64,000 nucleotides of DNA from Prorocentrum cordatum (GCA_963575745.1 CAUYUJ010020746.1:5001-69000), one strand, 5' to 3'; shown: positions 1-11,070, counted from the stretch's first letter. A program made the numbers and translations. The notes: a model not told the origin generated them from the letters alone.

Positions 1-662
1 CCCTTCCGCCGAGGAAGAGATGACAACTCCTTGGGTCCTCGAAGGCAAGGCCCTTTTTTGGAACAGCACACCTGGAAGTACGGGAGGTTCCCTGCAGCGG
101 TCTGCACCGGGGCGCCCACGGGGGCAGGCTGCCCGCCCCCGTGGTTGCTCAGGTCGCGGCGGAAGAACCTGCGCGACTGCTCGGGCTTCCACATGCACAT
201 GACGTAGCAGCAATCCAGGGGCGGGAGGCCGACGAATCCAGGGATCCAGTGAGCCAAGCAGCCCTTCATCGCCTCCTCGGTGCACCAGGTGCACGAACCG
301 TCTGGCCCGCAGCAGAAGTCACCGTTCTCCCAGAAGGCAATGGCCAGGAAGCCGACGCAACAGCCAGCCATGCACTTGTCCTCCACGGTGCGCTGCGAGC
401 CGTCCCCTGTGATGTTTTGTGGATCTGGCGACCAACAACACAGGGACACGACGCAGCCCATGCAGCAGAGAATTTCGAGGATGAAAGCCCACAGGGCCAT
501 GCCAGAGCACATGCCCGCGGTGGGATCGCCGGTCTCATACCCCGAGATGGCACACGGCGGCAACCAGCACTTCGCGCAGAAAGATGGGGGCACCCGCGCA
601 CCGACCGTCTTACCATCACCATCCATTGTCTGCGGCATGAAGTTCGGATTTTGCTGATCCAT
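1..662 (-). CDS. Cys-rich membrane protein, 5' part (runs off the window)
   Basis: I do not recognise the family. An open frame of about 220 codons runs on the minus strand from an ATG at 660-662 to the window edge without a stop. The protein begins MDQQNPNF. It has a Cys-rich stretch (SFCAKCWLPPCAIS), then a hydrophobic helix rich in Cys (ALWAFILEILCCMGCVVSLC, about residues 57-76), a second hydrophobic stretch (CMAGCCVGFLAIAFW), and more Cys pairs (DFCCGPDGSCTWC; LDCCYVMCMW). This suggests one or two membrane segments with paired cysteines, perhaps disulfide-bonded or metal-binding. No intron is needed for at least 590 bases; a possible donor CAG|GTGTGC lies near 75-83, so the last residues before the edge may be intron. 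A DinoSL relic 92 bases upstream fits an origin from a recycled processed cDNA. Coding is well supported; function is unknown. Confidence 0.72.
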   Translation of the reverse strand, partial: MDQQNPNFMPQTMDGDGKTVGARVPPSFCAKCWLPPCAISGYETGDPTAGMCSGMALWAFILEILCCMGCVVSLCCWSPDPQNITGDGSQRTVEDKCMAGCCVGFLAIAFWENGDFCCGPDGSCTWCTEEAMKGCLAHWIPGFVGLPPLDCCYVMCMWKPEQSRRFFRRDLSNHGGGQPAPVGAPVQTAAGNLPYFQVCCSKKGPCLRGPKELSSLPRRK

Positions 663-754
663 GATGCTTGCTGCACAGGGGCGGCCTCTGAATGACCAGT
701 CTACTCACAGAACCTAGAAGTCGTGATCTGTTTCCGTGACTACTTTCCGAACGG

Positions 755-776
755 CTTGAGCCACAATGGCGACGGA
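755..776 (-). other. Relic dinoflagellate spliced-leader (DinoSL) sequence
   Basis: Read on the minus strand this 22-mer matches the canonical DinoSL at 20 of 22 positions. It keeps CCGT, GCCATT and the 3' end TGGCTCAAG; the differences are A to C and T to G. It lies in the correct orientation 92 bases upstream of the ATG at 662. Relic SLs inside genomic 5' UTRs are known in dinoflagellates as marks of trans-spliced mRNAs that were reverse-transcribed and reinserted. The match is seen; the origin is inferred. Confidence 0.7.
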
Positions 777-1085
777 TGTGTTCGCTGGATGCCGACCGCA
801 GGCACTGCAGGCCCCTTGAAGGGGAACGTCGAAGAGGGAACTGGCTCACGGAGGGGGGGCATCGAATTGGAATCGACCATAACCAACGGACCGGCAATAG
901 GCCCCCGATAACACAACGGCAAATTCCTTGGTGGGGCGGGCTGCCGACGGTTGGCGGCGCGCACAAAAGGGTAGGGAGGGAGGAAGGCTTCTCAGAAGGA
1001 CGCTGCCTCTTAAAGGCGCTGGTCCTACAGCTGTAGACAAGGACTCTGCCTCTTCAAGGCGCCGGTCCCGCACCCTCCAAGAAGC
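777..1085. other. Non-coding stretch, nothing recognised
   Basis: Mixed-composition DNA between the DinoSL relic and the C-rich minisatellite. Two short similar pieces (a module containing 'CTGCCTCTT.AAGGCGC', near 1003-1020 and 1046-1062) form a small direct repeat. No supported gene. Confidence 0.4.
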
Positions 1086-1235
1086 CTACCCTTCCCCCTA
1101 CCCCCTATACCCCCTATACCCTACCCCCTAAACCCCCTACCCCTACCCCCTACCCCTACCCTACCCTACCCCCTATCCCCTATACCCCCTATACCCCCTA
1201 CCCCCTATACCCCTACCCCCCATACCCCCCCTCTG
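1086..1235. repeat. Telomere-like C-rich minisatellite (CCCTAYCCCC type)
   Basis: Irregular tandem array of CCCTACCCC, CCCTATACCCC and one CCCTAAACCCC variant. The G-rich strand reads GGGGTAGGGGTATAGGG, close to but not identical with the TTTAGGG telomere repeat common in algae. Flanks on both sides are ordinary DNA, so this is an interstitial array. Confidence 0.75.
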
Positions 1236-1404
1236 CGCGTGGCTGCTGGTCGCCTACCTTCGAGGCCCGCGCCGCGCGGCGCGCGGCGATCTTGGCGCCC
1301 CCGCGCCGACCCCCTGCAGGGAAGAGCACCTCCGCCAGGCTGGGCCGCGGCGGACGGTGCGCAGCCCTCCTCGCGCCCCGGCGGGCGGCCGGGGGCGAGG
1401 GAGG

Positions 1405-1660
1405 GAGACGAGGAGGACGATGATGACGCTGACGATGGTGACGGTGATGCTGATGGTGATGGCGCTGATGGTGCTGGTGGTGGCGAGGACGATGGTGACG
1501 ACAGTGGTGGTGATGAGGTACGGCGGTGATGATGCCGATGGTGGCCATGACGATGACGGGGATGATGACGGTGATGGTGGTGATGGCGGGGCTGGTGAAA
1601 GTGATGATGGCGTTGCCCATGACGATGCTGATGGTGATGATGATGACGATGTTTTCCTCC
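1405..1660. repeat. Degenerate GAT/GGT microsatellite
   Basis: About 250 bases of imperfect GATGGTGAC-type trinucleotide repeat. It produces open frames in several phases (Met/Val/Asp-rich or His/Ile-rich) which I treat as spurious. Confidence 0.8.
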
Positions 1661-4600
1661 AGCGGGCCGATGGCGACGAACGAGGTGGCAATCGATGAAT
1701 CAAACGAAGTGCGGAAATAGTAGACGCATCGACCGGGACGAGCAATGCAGGCACTGGGTCAAAACAGCGCCATACCGTCGCATAGGACGGGCGCCAAGGA
1801 TAGACGAGGCAGGAGCACGCAGAACAGGAATGGAGGAGGGGGCGGCCACAAGCGACAAGCAACGCACTAAGCTCGCCACCCGGGAGAGTCGGGGAGGCAC
1901 CTCGACGGCGGCGGCGGCAAGCACGGGCGGAGGTACGCTCAAACCTGTCAAGACCCCGCGCACGGGCGAGGGCAGCCAAACGGAGCCGAGCCGATGTGCG
2001 CAGCCACAGACTGGTCGCATCAGTTGTGCGCCACGGAGGTGGGCGACCTCTAAACACACAGAGGCGATGGGGTCGGAGCTCCACCCACGGCGCTCCAGGC
2101 AGACTCTGCGACCGCCCCGAGAGAACAAGGCGGCAGCAGCATCCTGCCCACGAGCTGGTCCGAAAGGGAAGGCGGGCGGCGCGGGCCGCGGAAAGAGGGG
2201 CACTCGCGCAGCAGAGAGCGGACAGGAGAGGCTGGGCTGTCAGCTCGGAGGTCGCTTCCGAACCTCTGCGAGCCACAGCGCCCCCGAGCAGATCGGGAAC
2301 CGAAAACAAGACACCACGGCGAAGGGCAACCCAAACACCGCCAGCAGACGCGGCAAAAGCACTGCGGAGCAGCAGGCAGGAACCACGCGCAGGAGAGGAC
2401 GCGCCTCAACGGCAACAGCGACGACAGCAGAGGCAGCAGGGGACCACACAGGGGGGACACAAGAACAAACACAGACACGCTGATCCAACAAAGACAGAGA
2501 GCAAGACGCTCGAACATGTCAGGACCTCGCGCGCGCGAGGGCAATAAAAGCAAGGTAACAGCAATGTCAGATGTACCCAATTTCCGAACAGCCCACTCAA
2601 TCGAGAGCAAGCTCGAAACACCATGGGAAAAGAAGACGAGCAAGAGCGGCAAAGAGGCCAAAGAGAAGCGGCGGCACCCAGAGGGCGGTTTTCTGTTATG
2701 TTCAGCCCCGCGCCAGGGAAGCAAAACGGCAGGCGACAAAAAAGCAGGCTGCTGCGTCGACCTACGGAAAGCCACAAGCATCCACATAATCGCGGCCGAA
2801 AGCGAAAAAGAAAAAGGGCAGTGACAAAAGGGGAACAGCCGACGAAGAGGCAACACAAGCGACATATAGGCGACCGCAGACTCTTATTCACCTGACAACC
2901 GAAGAGCAGGAAGCGGAGGAGCAAGCCAGAGCGGGGGGGGGGACAAAGAGCCACGAAACAGGGGCGGGGGCAAAGCGGGAAGAGAAAGGACCAACAACTC
3001 GGCGGAGATACTTAGTAGACAACCCAGGATCGACGTTGAATCTATCTATTCGGCCACACTCCCCACCTGTCCTTCACGTTGCTTCTGGGCCCTGGCGTCA
3101 TCGACTGCCTCTGTTCAAAGAGTGCTTCCCAGCCAATATGAAAACACGTCTCCCGATAAAACACTCCACCTCTAAACACTGCTAGTTTTCTCTGGCCATG
3201 TCCTTGTAGGAAGGAAGCACCCGGCAGCGCGGTCGTACACCAGTGGCGAAACCACACTCACCACCCGAATGCACATCACGTTCAAAAAAACAACGCGAAG
3301 GGTCTGCAATCCGTCGCGTTGCTCTTTTCGCGACAGTCGGATCATTGGCCACTGCGAAAAGTAATGCGAGATCCGCTCGTGGGCGCATGATGTGGCATGC
3401 TGTGTACCTAAGCCAGCCGCAATGGCGCTGCACACGTGCAAGGTTGCTCAACACTTCGTGCCAGGGGAGGACCCACGCCAGTTCGAGAGCCTCCCTTCCG
3501 ACAGCCAGACGTCGGCCGCTGAACATAGCACGGATCACGTGCACCCAATATGGTAACAGAAACAGAGTACGAGACGGCTCGCAAAGGAAAAGCTATCAGA
3601 AGCAGCACATTCGCACGCAAACCACGCGAAGCATTGACGCACCAATGGGGAAACTCATGGGGAGAGGCAATCAATCGACAACACGTAGACTTCCGAAGCA
3701 CAGCATGCGCCCCATGCAGTGAAACCGTGGCCCTAGCCAAACGCACACTGATCAGAAGGATCCGTGATCGCAGCAACCCGGCGGCTGGAATAATTCCGAC
3801 CCCACACCGCCCACTACATTCCACACGCCCGAGAAGGCGGCGACGCCCCTACTAGATTGCACAGACTCAAGAGCCAGCCTCCCCACACCACTGAACGCAA
3901 ACTTGGCAGAAGAGGAGGGCGAAAGCGTAGAAAGGAAGATAAAGAGGCAGAGGCAAGAGCACCCAATCCCAACACCGACGTCCAACATGGAACGACAACA
4001 GGCCCAGGATGCAAAGGAAAGTGGAATCAGCGAACACCCAACCAACTCCCCTAAATAGCACAACGGGACCCCCTGCCCAGAGGAAATCTCTGGAAGCGGG
4101 AACAGGGAAAACAATATATTTGGATACTTCGTAGATAGCAGCCAGGGCACCGAGATGCCCACGCGACATCTGAATGCAGACAAACTGGCAGCGCATCGTA
4201 CGAACGCTTTTGTGCACTACTTCGCGCAATTTCACGATTGACAAATTTACCCAACAGAAAACCTACATTTGTAGTAACGACAAACAGCGGTTCCATCGGG
4301 ACGAAAGGAGAATAGCGATGCCCATTGCACCCAAAAATAGAATAATGCCTTTCGCAATCGACCGGCACACAGGAGGAAGACGCAGACCTGCGTGAGCAAA
4401 CCAGCCGCAAGAGCAGCCAGGTTGTCACAGGCTGAACTGGCCCATGACTTTGTCCACAATCAACTGTTGTCTTCATCATATCCACACATCCTCAAAGCGC
4501 CAAACGAACGAGGTCATTCGGTGCATTTGCTGACTCGAGCTGGGTTTGGCGAAGTGGAGAAGCTTCACTGCTTCACTTGTCTCACTCAGCCTTCGCTGCA

Positions 4601-5262
4601 ATTGTGAACCCGTTGCCGGCTGACAAATCTAGAGGCCACTTCGCGACGGGCGGCTTCGCACTGAGAGTGGCGTCAAGCTCGCCATGAGTCCTAGACATCA
4701 CAATGGACGGCTTGCTAGTCTCATCATCACTCAGGGTTTAAGCCGCCACCTACTGGAGCCCTTGGTGGTGGAGAACTCGAAACCGTAAGGGGAGCGTTTC
4801 CTAAACCCGTCGATGATATGGGAAGCTGCTTCTGGGGATGGGAACGCTAGAATCACTTCCTTCGAGAAGTTCTGCGGGGGTGCCCTTCGCCGCGGACTTC
4901 ACATGCTCAGTACCAATTGGGGAGAGAACTGGGACACCTGCTTCGAACAGAACTTTAAAAATGTGCTAAGCATTCAAAACCGACGAAGATGGCATGTAAC
5001 AGCAAGTCCGGAGAACCGAATCGAAGACAAGGTCTGGCCCTGGGTTTCTTAGCGGAGCTGCCGTCACCATTGCCCTCGCTGCTGACACCGAAACCGCTGC
5101 TGCTCGCACACGAAAGGAGTAAGGCAAGGCCAACTCTTTTTTCAGTGTTGGGAATGTTCGCCGTCTGTTTGTCCAGCCCAACTTGCAAAGCCTCGATGTA
5201 AGAGACAAGCACGAATCCCTAAGCCATGACCGAAGTGAGGACATCACTCATCTTGGCTACCT
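1661..5262. other. Long region with no supported gene
   Basis: GC-rich to about 2.95 kb, then closer to even composition. Open frames on both strands are of similar length and strongly Arg/Ala/Pro/Ser biased, as expected from GC-rich non-coding DNA. No domain, motif or conserved-looking frame was found. The only structure noted is a diverged repeat copy at 2236-2308, matched at 5265-5342. Confidence 0.4.
2236..2308 (+). repeat. Diverged dispersed repeat, copy 1 (partner at 5265-5342)
   Basis: Shares an ordered set of blocks with 5265-5342: GTCAGCTCGGAGGTC, then CTGCGAG, then GCCC.CGAGCAGA.. TGGGA and CCGAAAA. The two are colinear with small gaps, so they are old copies of one sequence about 75 bp long. 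Confidence 0.55.
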
Positions 5263-5264
5263 GA

Positions 5265-5342
5265 GCCGTCAGCTCGGAGGTCAACGCATCCGCGCCTGCG
5301 AGGGCCATGGGGCGCCCGAGCAGACTGGGATCCGAAAAGGTA
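5265..5342 (+). repeat. Diverged dispersed repeat, copy 2 (partner at 2236-2308)
   Basis: Contains the same blocks as copy 1 in the same order and orientation, 3 kb away. No terminal inverted repeats were seen, so the type of element is unknown. Confidence 0.55.
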
Positions 5343-5460
5343 TGAGCGGGAGCAGCAAGCAAAGAAAGGGCAGCTGTGCCCCGGTTTCGAGGAGTTCCCT
5401 TGGCTGCGAGCAAGCTCGAAGCACAAGGGAATCGTGTTTCGAACTTGAGTCGAAACGGCT

Positions 5461-5605
5461 ACTGATGATGATGATGTTGATGATGATGATGATGATGATG
5501 ATAATGAGTATGATGAAGATGCTGATTGTGGTGTTGATGATGCTGATGACGGTGATGATGATGATGCTGGTGGTGATGGCGATTGTGATGGTGATGGCGC
5601 GCCGT
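5461..5605. repeat. GAT trinucleotide microsatellite
   Basis: A near-pure (GAT)n core at 5463-5500 passes into GATGGTGAT-type degenerate repeat. It creates a Met/Val-rich frame on plus and a His-rich frame on minus, both spurious. Confidence 0.85.
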
Positions 5606-7130
5606 AGAAGGCGGGTCCTGGTTACCTTGCCCTATCACCACTTGACCAAATTGTCCTCGTCGTCTGGATGTGTATACCAGTCACTGCCATTACATGTTGT
5701 GTCATATGCCGTCGTATGTGCTGGTCTCTCGTCCTATGTGGGTTGTGTGTTGTTGTCCACCCAGAACTATCTTATCCGAATGCCCTCCCGCGCGCCGGTC
5801 TTGTTCCTGCCCTCGGGCTCCAAATCTTCAGGATGTCAAAATGGAGGAAGATGAAAAGGGGGAGGAGAGGAAGAGGAGGGGCGTGCTGGCACGCGCGGCA
5901 GTGCCGAGCCGCCTACCTACTCAGAGGCAGGTCGCTAAACTAGAGCTCAGGGCTGCCTGCGCAATTACATGCGGGCAGCCCCGATCTTGGCTCTGCGGCG
6001 TGGCCTTCCAGGGGCGGGAACGGCCAGAGCTTCGGCAAATGCGCCAGGCGCCAGGTCGCGCGATGCTCCCGTTCGTTGCTCAGGCCCTCACCCACGTGAG
6101 TCGGAGGAGGCACCAAAGGAGCCTCCTCGTCAAAGCCGAGCGTGAAGGGGCCCGCGGAGGGCGCTGCGTGCAGGGCCACACATGGCCGGCATAAGGCTAA
6201 AGGCCGAATTAGGAGGAACTAGGGGGAGCAGGCCCAGTGGTGAGTATCCGAGTGCAGTGGCCGAGCGGGTTGACACTGCCCCTGGCTGCGCGGCTGAAGC
6301 CAAGTTCTCTGTGTAGTTTGCCGCCCCGCCCCGCGACCCGCCTGCGAACCACCCGCTATACTGAGACCAAAGAGCGCCTGCGGCGGGCTGCTTTACGCTC
6401 GCTTTCGAGCCGAAACCGCCGACAGCGCCCCCTCCTCTTTTCTTATCCACGCGAACCAGCTCCGAGAAACAGCCGAACATAATGTTAGTCGAACGCGAAT
6501 CAACCGGGAATCGCATGGCTTCCTGCATGGTCCTCCACTGGCCGCATGGGATCCGATGGGTTTCCCACGCTATCCTGGATAAACACTCAATCGACGGCAA
6601 TCGAGTGCAAAGCAGACGTGGATCGAAATTTGATCACATGTAAAGCGCATGCGACCCAGGCCCACCAGCCCTCCAAACGTAGGTGGCACAAGTAATCAGC
6701 TCTTCCAAAACCCTGGCTCCCCACGACTCCCCAGGGATTTGCATCCAAAATGGCACACGATGGGTCCAAGGTGGTCTTGGGCCGGCCGAGACGACCTCCG
6801 AGTTCGCGAAGACCCTAGACGGTCCCAGATGGCCATCAACATGCCTGCAAAAGGTCCCAAGAGAGAGCACCAAGACGGTCCGACGTGGCCTCCTTGCTGC
6901 AACAAGAAAGGACACGAGTAGGGAGCGGACAGCTGCAGATGACAAAGGCGGCAGGACATGTGTGAAACCATAGAGCAAGCCTCCTCGACCAAACGATCAA
7001 CCAGGTAAATGTGTTGACCGATGAGCGTGGCCCGAGGAGACCCGCCCGACGAGGCCATGGAGCCTCCAAAAAGGCCTGCCCCCGCGAGACCCACACAACT
7101 GCGAGTTTGCTGGCGGTGAACGGTTACGTT
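5606..7130. other. Region with no supported gene; degenerate AAGANGGCC words near 6690-6900
   Basis: No coding signal recognised. From about 6690 to 6900 the words CCAAAATGG, CCAAGGTGG, CCAAGACGG and CCAGATGGCC recur loosely. The same word family is denser at 8265-8470 and 52372-52640, suggesting remnants of one short tandem repeat. Confidence 0.4.
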
Positions 7131-7132
7131 TT

Positions 7133-7300
7133 CTTATTCGGCGTTTCGACATTGGGCGGAAGGGGGGAGGTGGGGGGTCTGGCTGCGGACCTCTGCTTAA
7201 TGCGACTGTTTGCAACAGTGCGTCCTATCGGTGAGACTCCGGCAACTTGAAGCAGGCGCGAAAAAAAGAGCCAGCCGATCGGCGAAACGAGGAACCGGAA
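7133..7300 (+). repeat. Dispersed repeat R1, copy 1
   Basis: One of four copies in the window (others at 42472, 54121 and 59490). Shared landmarks in order: TATTCGGCGTTTCGACATTG, GGCGGAAGGGGGG, a G-run, CTGGCT..GGACC, CTGCTTA.TGCGACTGTTTG and GCAGTGCGTCC, then a GATCGGC word further on. It is about 110-200 bp and not a gene. It may be part of a non-autonomous element; no clear termini were identified. Confidence 0.65.
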
Positions 7301-7854
7301 AACAATCGCGTGATGCTCGCCTTCTCGCCGTTTCGCCTCCCAGTGTGTCCCCCGGGGCCTCAGGAGGTGGTCCGGCAGCTTGCCCCAGAGGGGCCTCTGG
7401 CGGGGCAGGCGGCCCCCGGGAGGCCCCCGAGGAGCACGCCGAGAGGGCGCCCCGAGAGGGCGCCGAGGGGGCGTCTGCTCTCGGGGCTCCAGGGCACACT
7501 GGCTCCGAGGACGGCCTCCAGTGCGCCCGCGAGGCCCAGGCCGGGCCCCCAATGAGAGCCCCCGCGAGGGCCCCCGGGGCTCCGAGGAGAAACTCGCAGC
7601 CTCGATGTGACTGAGGTCCCCCTCGTTGTTTCACGAATGCCCTCTACGTCCCATCTCCATCTCGCGACAGCGCGCCTGAGAATCGTTTCTGGATGGCCTG
7701 GTGGAGGGACGCAAAGCGTCAGGGATATGGCGCCCCCCAGGCGCGCGAGTGAAGCATCGCTAGGTGCGTGGCTTTTGCAAAGCGGGACTATATCCACATC
7801 CACCGTCTTGAAACCGACGTCTTGGTGCCCCAGCAGGCGCTGAATACTCATATA

Positions 7855-7855
<1 letters not shown>
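7301..7855. other. GC-rich stretch with no recognised feature
   Basis: From 7360 to 7600 the sequence is dominated by GGGGCC/GAGGGCGCC words, giving long Arg/Pro/Gly/Ala frames on both strands. No supported gene. Confidence 0.4.
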
Positions 7856-7902
<47 letters not shown>

Positions 7903-7988
7903 TATATTGTGTATATATATTCATAGATCTAAACATATATACATATATGCACATATAATATTACATATATATATATATATATATACAT
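7856..7988. repeat. TA dinucleotide microsatellite
   Basis: Two TA-rich tracts (about 7856-7920 and 7960-7988) are joined by ACATATATGCAC-type sequence. It marks a local AT-rich island in GC-rich DNA. Confidence 0.9.
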
Positions 7989-8264
7989 AGGCCCCTGGGG
8001 GGCCGAATATATCCATACCCATCGCCTGTGGAGGTCGGCAAAGACCGATCCCCCAGTCGGCGGTTATGGATAAATCCCTCCCCCCGAGCTTTGGCAGTGC
8101 TGGACACAGAGCGTTGGGCAAGTCAAAGAAAAAAGCTGGGCAGGCTATGGCAAGGAACGAGAAGCTGCCTCGCGGATGTCTACCAGACCCTGCCCAGCAC
8201 AGCTCTGGTCAGTGGCAGTCTGAGGTTATCTTGTGTTCTCTCGGGCCCCAGTGACTGTTCGGAG

Positions 8265-8470
8265 CCTCCCAAGATGGCGCTGAGACGGCTCAAGAGGACC
8301 TCAAGATGGGTCACTCAGGACCAAGACGGCCCCGAGAAGCCTCAAGTCGCCCTCAGGAGACCTCCAAGACGGCCAAGACGGGCCAAAGATGGCCGAACAT
8401 AGTTCCAACACATCCCAAGAAGCTCCGCAAAGGACCCAAGAGGGCCCCAAGAAGACCCCCGACATCATTG
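8265..8470 (+). repeat. Degenerate short tandem repeat (CCAAGANGGCC words)
   Basis: Repeated short words such as CAAGATGGCGC, AAGACGGCCCC and AAGATGGCC, at irregular spacing of about 10-20 bases. Related sequence occurs at 52372-52640, where the match includes CCAAGATGGCCC and AAGACGGCCCCAAGAGGG. Confidence 0.5.
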
Positions 8471-9748
8471 ACTTCCCTACGGACTTGGTATGAATTTGGC
8501 GTATTCGCCTCTTCGGTCTTCAGAGCGTCCATGATGGCCACGGCGCCACCAGATGACCCCAAGACACACCACCCACCCCCCTCAGAACCCCCGAGGAACG
8601 CCTAGCTCACCCTTGAACGCTGTTTGGCGCCGCGGCCTCGCGCGCAGCTTCGAGGCGTAGAACGTCCGAGAGTGAGAGGCGAAATTCGCGCGCGGCCCGC
8701 TCCTCAGAAGATGGGGCAGAAACCACACCCTGGAACACGTACTATTTGCGAAATCGCGTGCTCGCTTTCCGTGCGGGGGGGGCGCCGTGATCCGTGATTC
8801 CCGCACTGCACACTCAGAGTTGCGAATCACATCGTATCTCGGGGGTACACCGTTGGTGTCCCGCGTATATTTTTGTACTGGTCGAACCCGAGTCAAACGC
8901 CCACCACAGTGAATCGAATGCGGAAGTAGCGTGAACCGGTCTGAAACGCTCGTGGGACGCATCTGAAGGATGCAGGTGTAATGCGAATCAGGTGGGCATA
9001 AACTCGCACTTCGTGCAGCAAAGTATATCTGACTGTGCGAATCACCTGTGAAGCGATGTGAGTCTGACTTGATATGCTGCGCATCATTAAGGAGCCACCT
9101 TGCCATTCACATGCAGATCTCATGTGTAATCGATGTGAGGGACGTGGTGCCGTGGTGGCATTGTCGCCATACGTCGCACTGTCTCGGCGCCTGCGTAAAA
9201 TGATATGGCACGCGACCCATCAGAGTGAAGCGTGTCCCGAATCAAAACCGCACGCGCGCAAAATCTTGTTGGTATTACGAGCTGTATGTAGTAAGCACGA
9301 AGCTATACAATCTCATTTAGGTCAAACATGAATCAGATGTTTATCAAATGGGCATCAATGGGGAATCACATGTGTCTGACATGTGGTCCGCTTTGGTAAT
9401 CCCGAACCCCAGAAGGATGGCCTCTCTTGGAGCGGTAAGGGCAACTGCTGTTTACGCTGGCGTTTCGCTAGCTTCCACCAGCAGAGCACCCTTGTCTCGT
9501 CTTGATTCCGTCACCTTCCGCTGGCCATCAACTAGCACTTCCCGAGAGCGAGAGGTCAACTTCTTGATGACCCGGCGGCGAGGTCAGCTCTGGAGCGCCC
9601 CACATGGTTGTGGCATGTGACCCACAGCTCTGCACCCGCGCTCCAGGCGTTCAGCATCCCATCCATCCTCATCCGTTGTGCCAGCCAGGCCAGTGTTCTG
9701 ACGGACTGGCAGCATCCGATCTCCTTCTCCCTCGGTAACTTTGAAGAA
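8471..9748. other. Region with no supported gene
   Basis: Near 8800-9390 loosely repeated words such as GAATCACATGTG, GAATCAGATG and GCGAATCAGGTG occur on both strands, but too diverged to define a unit. No gene, RNA or element end recognised. Confidence 0.35.
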
Positions 9749-9930
9749 CGGACAACACACACCCATACCCATATGGGGGTCGGCGGGAGGCGGCGGGAGG
9801 ACTTGCTATGGGTATGGGTGCGGGTTGTCGGACCGCGGGGGAGGCTCCCGTTCGAGCGGGGACCCTCGTCCGACAACACGCACCCATAGCCCCCTCCGTC
9901 CTCCCTATGGGTCTGGGTGCGCGTTGTTCG
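9749..9930. repeat. Four alternating inverted copies of a ~25-bp module
   Basis: The module CTATGGGTATGGGTGCGGGT-TGTCGG occurs forward at 9806-9831 and 9905-9930, and inverted at about 9749-9774 and 9869-9889. The alternating orientation means the segment can fold into two successive hairpins. Confidence 0.65.
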
Positions 9931-10162
9931 TTCGTCAAACTTCCCTCGCTCTTCCGCTCGCCCCTCCTCTGGCAAGTCTGCCTCCTGCTCGGCGCCTCGC
10001 CGCGGGCGGCGGCCCGTGCGGTCGGGCAGGGGCGAAGCCCGCGGCGCCTCCGCAGAGGTATATCCGCCCCCCTGGCGGATCGCGGCGCCGTGCGCAGGAT
10101 GGGCGCTCGGGGCTCTCGACGCCATAGCGAGAAGGGCGCTCGCACGCGCCATGCCCTGTTTT

Positions 10163-10330
10163 GACTACCTACCAGACCACCCCAACCCAACCCGAAGACC
10201 CCAATTTCGGGTTGGGGGGGGTATGGGTTCCATACGTGTTTTTTCCATGTTCCCCGACCCCCCCCCAACTGGAAATGGAGGGCAAATTGAGGCCTTCGGG
10301 TTGGGTTGGGGTGGGTTGGTGGGTGGTGAT
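10163..10330. repeat. Fold-back element with ~35-bp inverted arms
   Basis: A perfect 21-bp inverted pair lies at 10177-10197 and 10294-10314 (core CCCCAACCCAACCCGAAG), and weaker pairing extends outward to about 10163 and 10330. The ~95-bp centre is itself partly palindromic. Size and shape fit a MITE or fold-back insertion. Confidence 0.65.
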
Positions 10331-10811
10331 GTTTGGACTCCCTCCAGGCCCCCGTCCAGCGCGGGGCTGTGCACAGTTCCGTCGGCTCCAGGGGCCGAAC
10401 AAAACGATGCTCCGGGAGACGATGACGCCTCGGGAGGCGCCAACGCGGCACGGTGCATACAGGTCGTCCGCAGAACCACCTTCAGGTCGCCCAGCTGCTG
10501 GGGGCCAGATCGACCTGTGAGCGCCCCAAGGCGCGGAGCGCCAACGCCCGCCGTGAGTTTTCGCAGCGCCTGGACGTTAGGGTCGGTAGTGCACGGGGGG
10601 CCTCCACGGGGGGTGAGCCCGGGGAGACGGCCGCAAGGAGAAAAAGCAGCATAGACATCTAAACTCTCGAATTCCGCGCGGGCTTCTCGGATCGGCGCTG
10701 GACCACCCTCAGAACGATCACCCCGACAAGGAAAGCCCCTTCAGTGAACGCACCTAGGGAAGAGATTCGAACAAGGCAGGGCTGTTCAACAAACGCCTGG
10801 GGCCGCTTGGT
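10331..10811. other. Region with no supported gene; partial MITE-A arm near 10645-10710
   Basis: A half copy of the MITE-A arm (TAAACTCTCGAATTCCGCGC, then GGCTTCTCGGATCGGCGCTGG) is visible near 10658-10706 without a matching second arm. Nothing else recognised. Confidence 0.4.
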
Positions 10812-11010
10812 AAGCGTAACATATGGGGTCGGAGTGTTCTTAGAGAACTGCATAGACATGAACTGTCGAAGTTCCGAGCGGATTTATTGGATCTACGCTG
10901 GGCCCCCCTCCCTGGCGCGCGGGGCGCGCCAGGGGTGGCGCTGTAGGCGCCGCCAGGGGGGCCCAGGCGCCTATCCAAGAAATCCGCGAGGAGCGCCGAA
11001 AGTTTACACA
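10812..11010 (-). mobile_element. MITE-A copy 1 with conserved flank
   Basis: Inverted arms: AACTGTCGAAGTTCCGAGCG at 10861 and, inverted, GGAGCGCCGAAAGTTTA ending about 11006. Both arms continue with the block GGATTTATTGGATC / GATCCAAGAAATCC. The centre is a GGCGCGCCAGG-rich palindrome. The outside flank at 10812-10850 (CATATGGGGTCGGAGTGTTC and following bases) matches, inverted, 30574-30606 beside copy 4, so the real mobile unit may be longer than the arms. Confidence 0.7.
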
Positions 11011-11070
11011 AGTATCATATTTCTCTTCTTCGAGATTTGCACCCTTTGAATAATTAACAGCGGAGGAGGA

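Noticed and set aside
1086-1235. True chromosome end
   Set aside because: The array is short, irregular and followed by 63 kb of ordinary sequence on one side and a gene on the other.
1254-2547. Overlapping 180-350 codon frames on both strands
   Set aside because: Composition is Arg/Ser/Pro/Ala-driven on both strands, as expected for GC-rich non-coding DNA; no motif.
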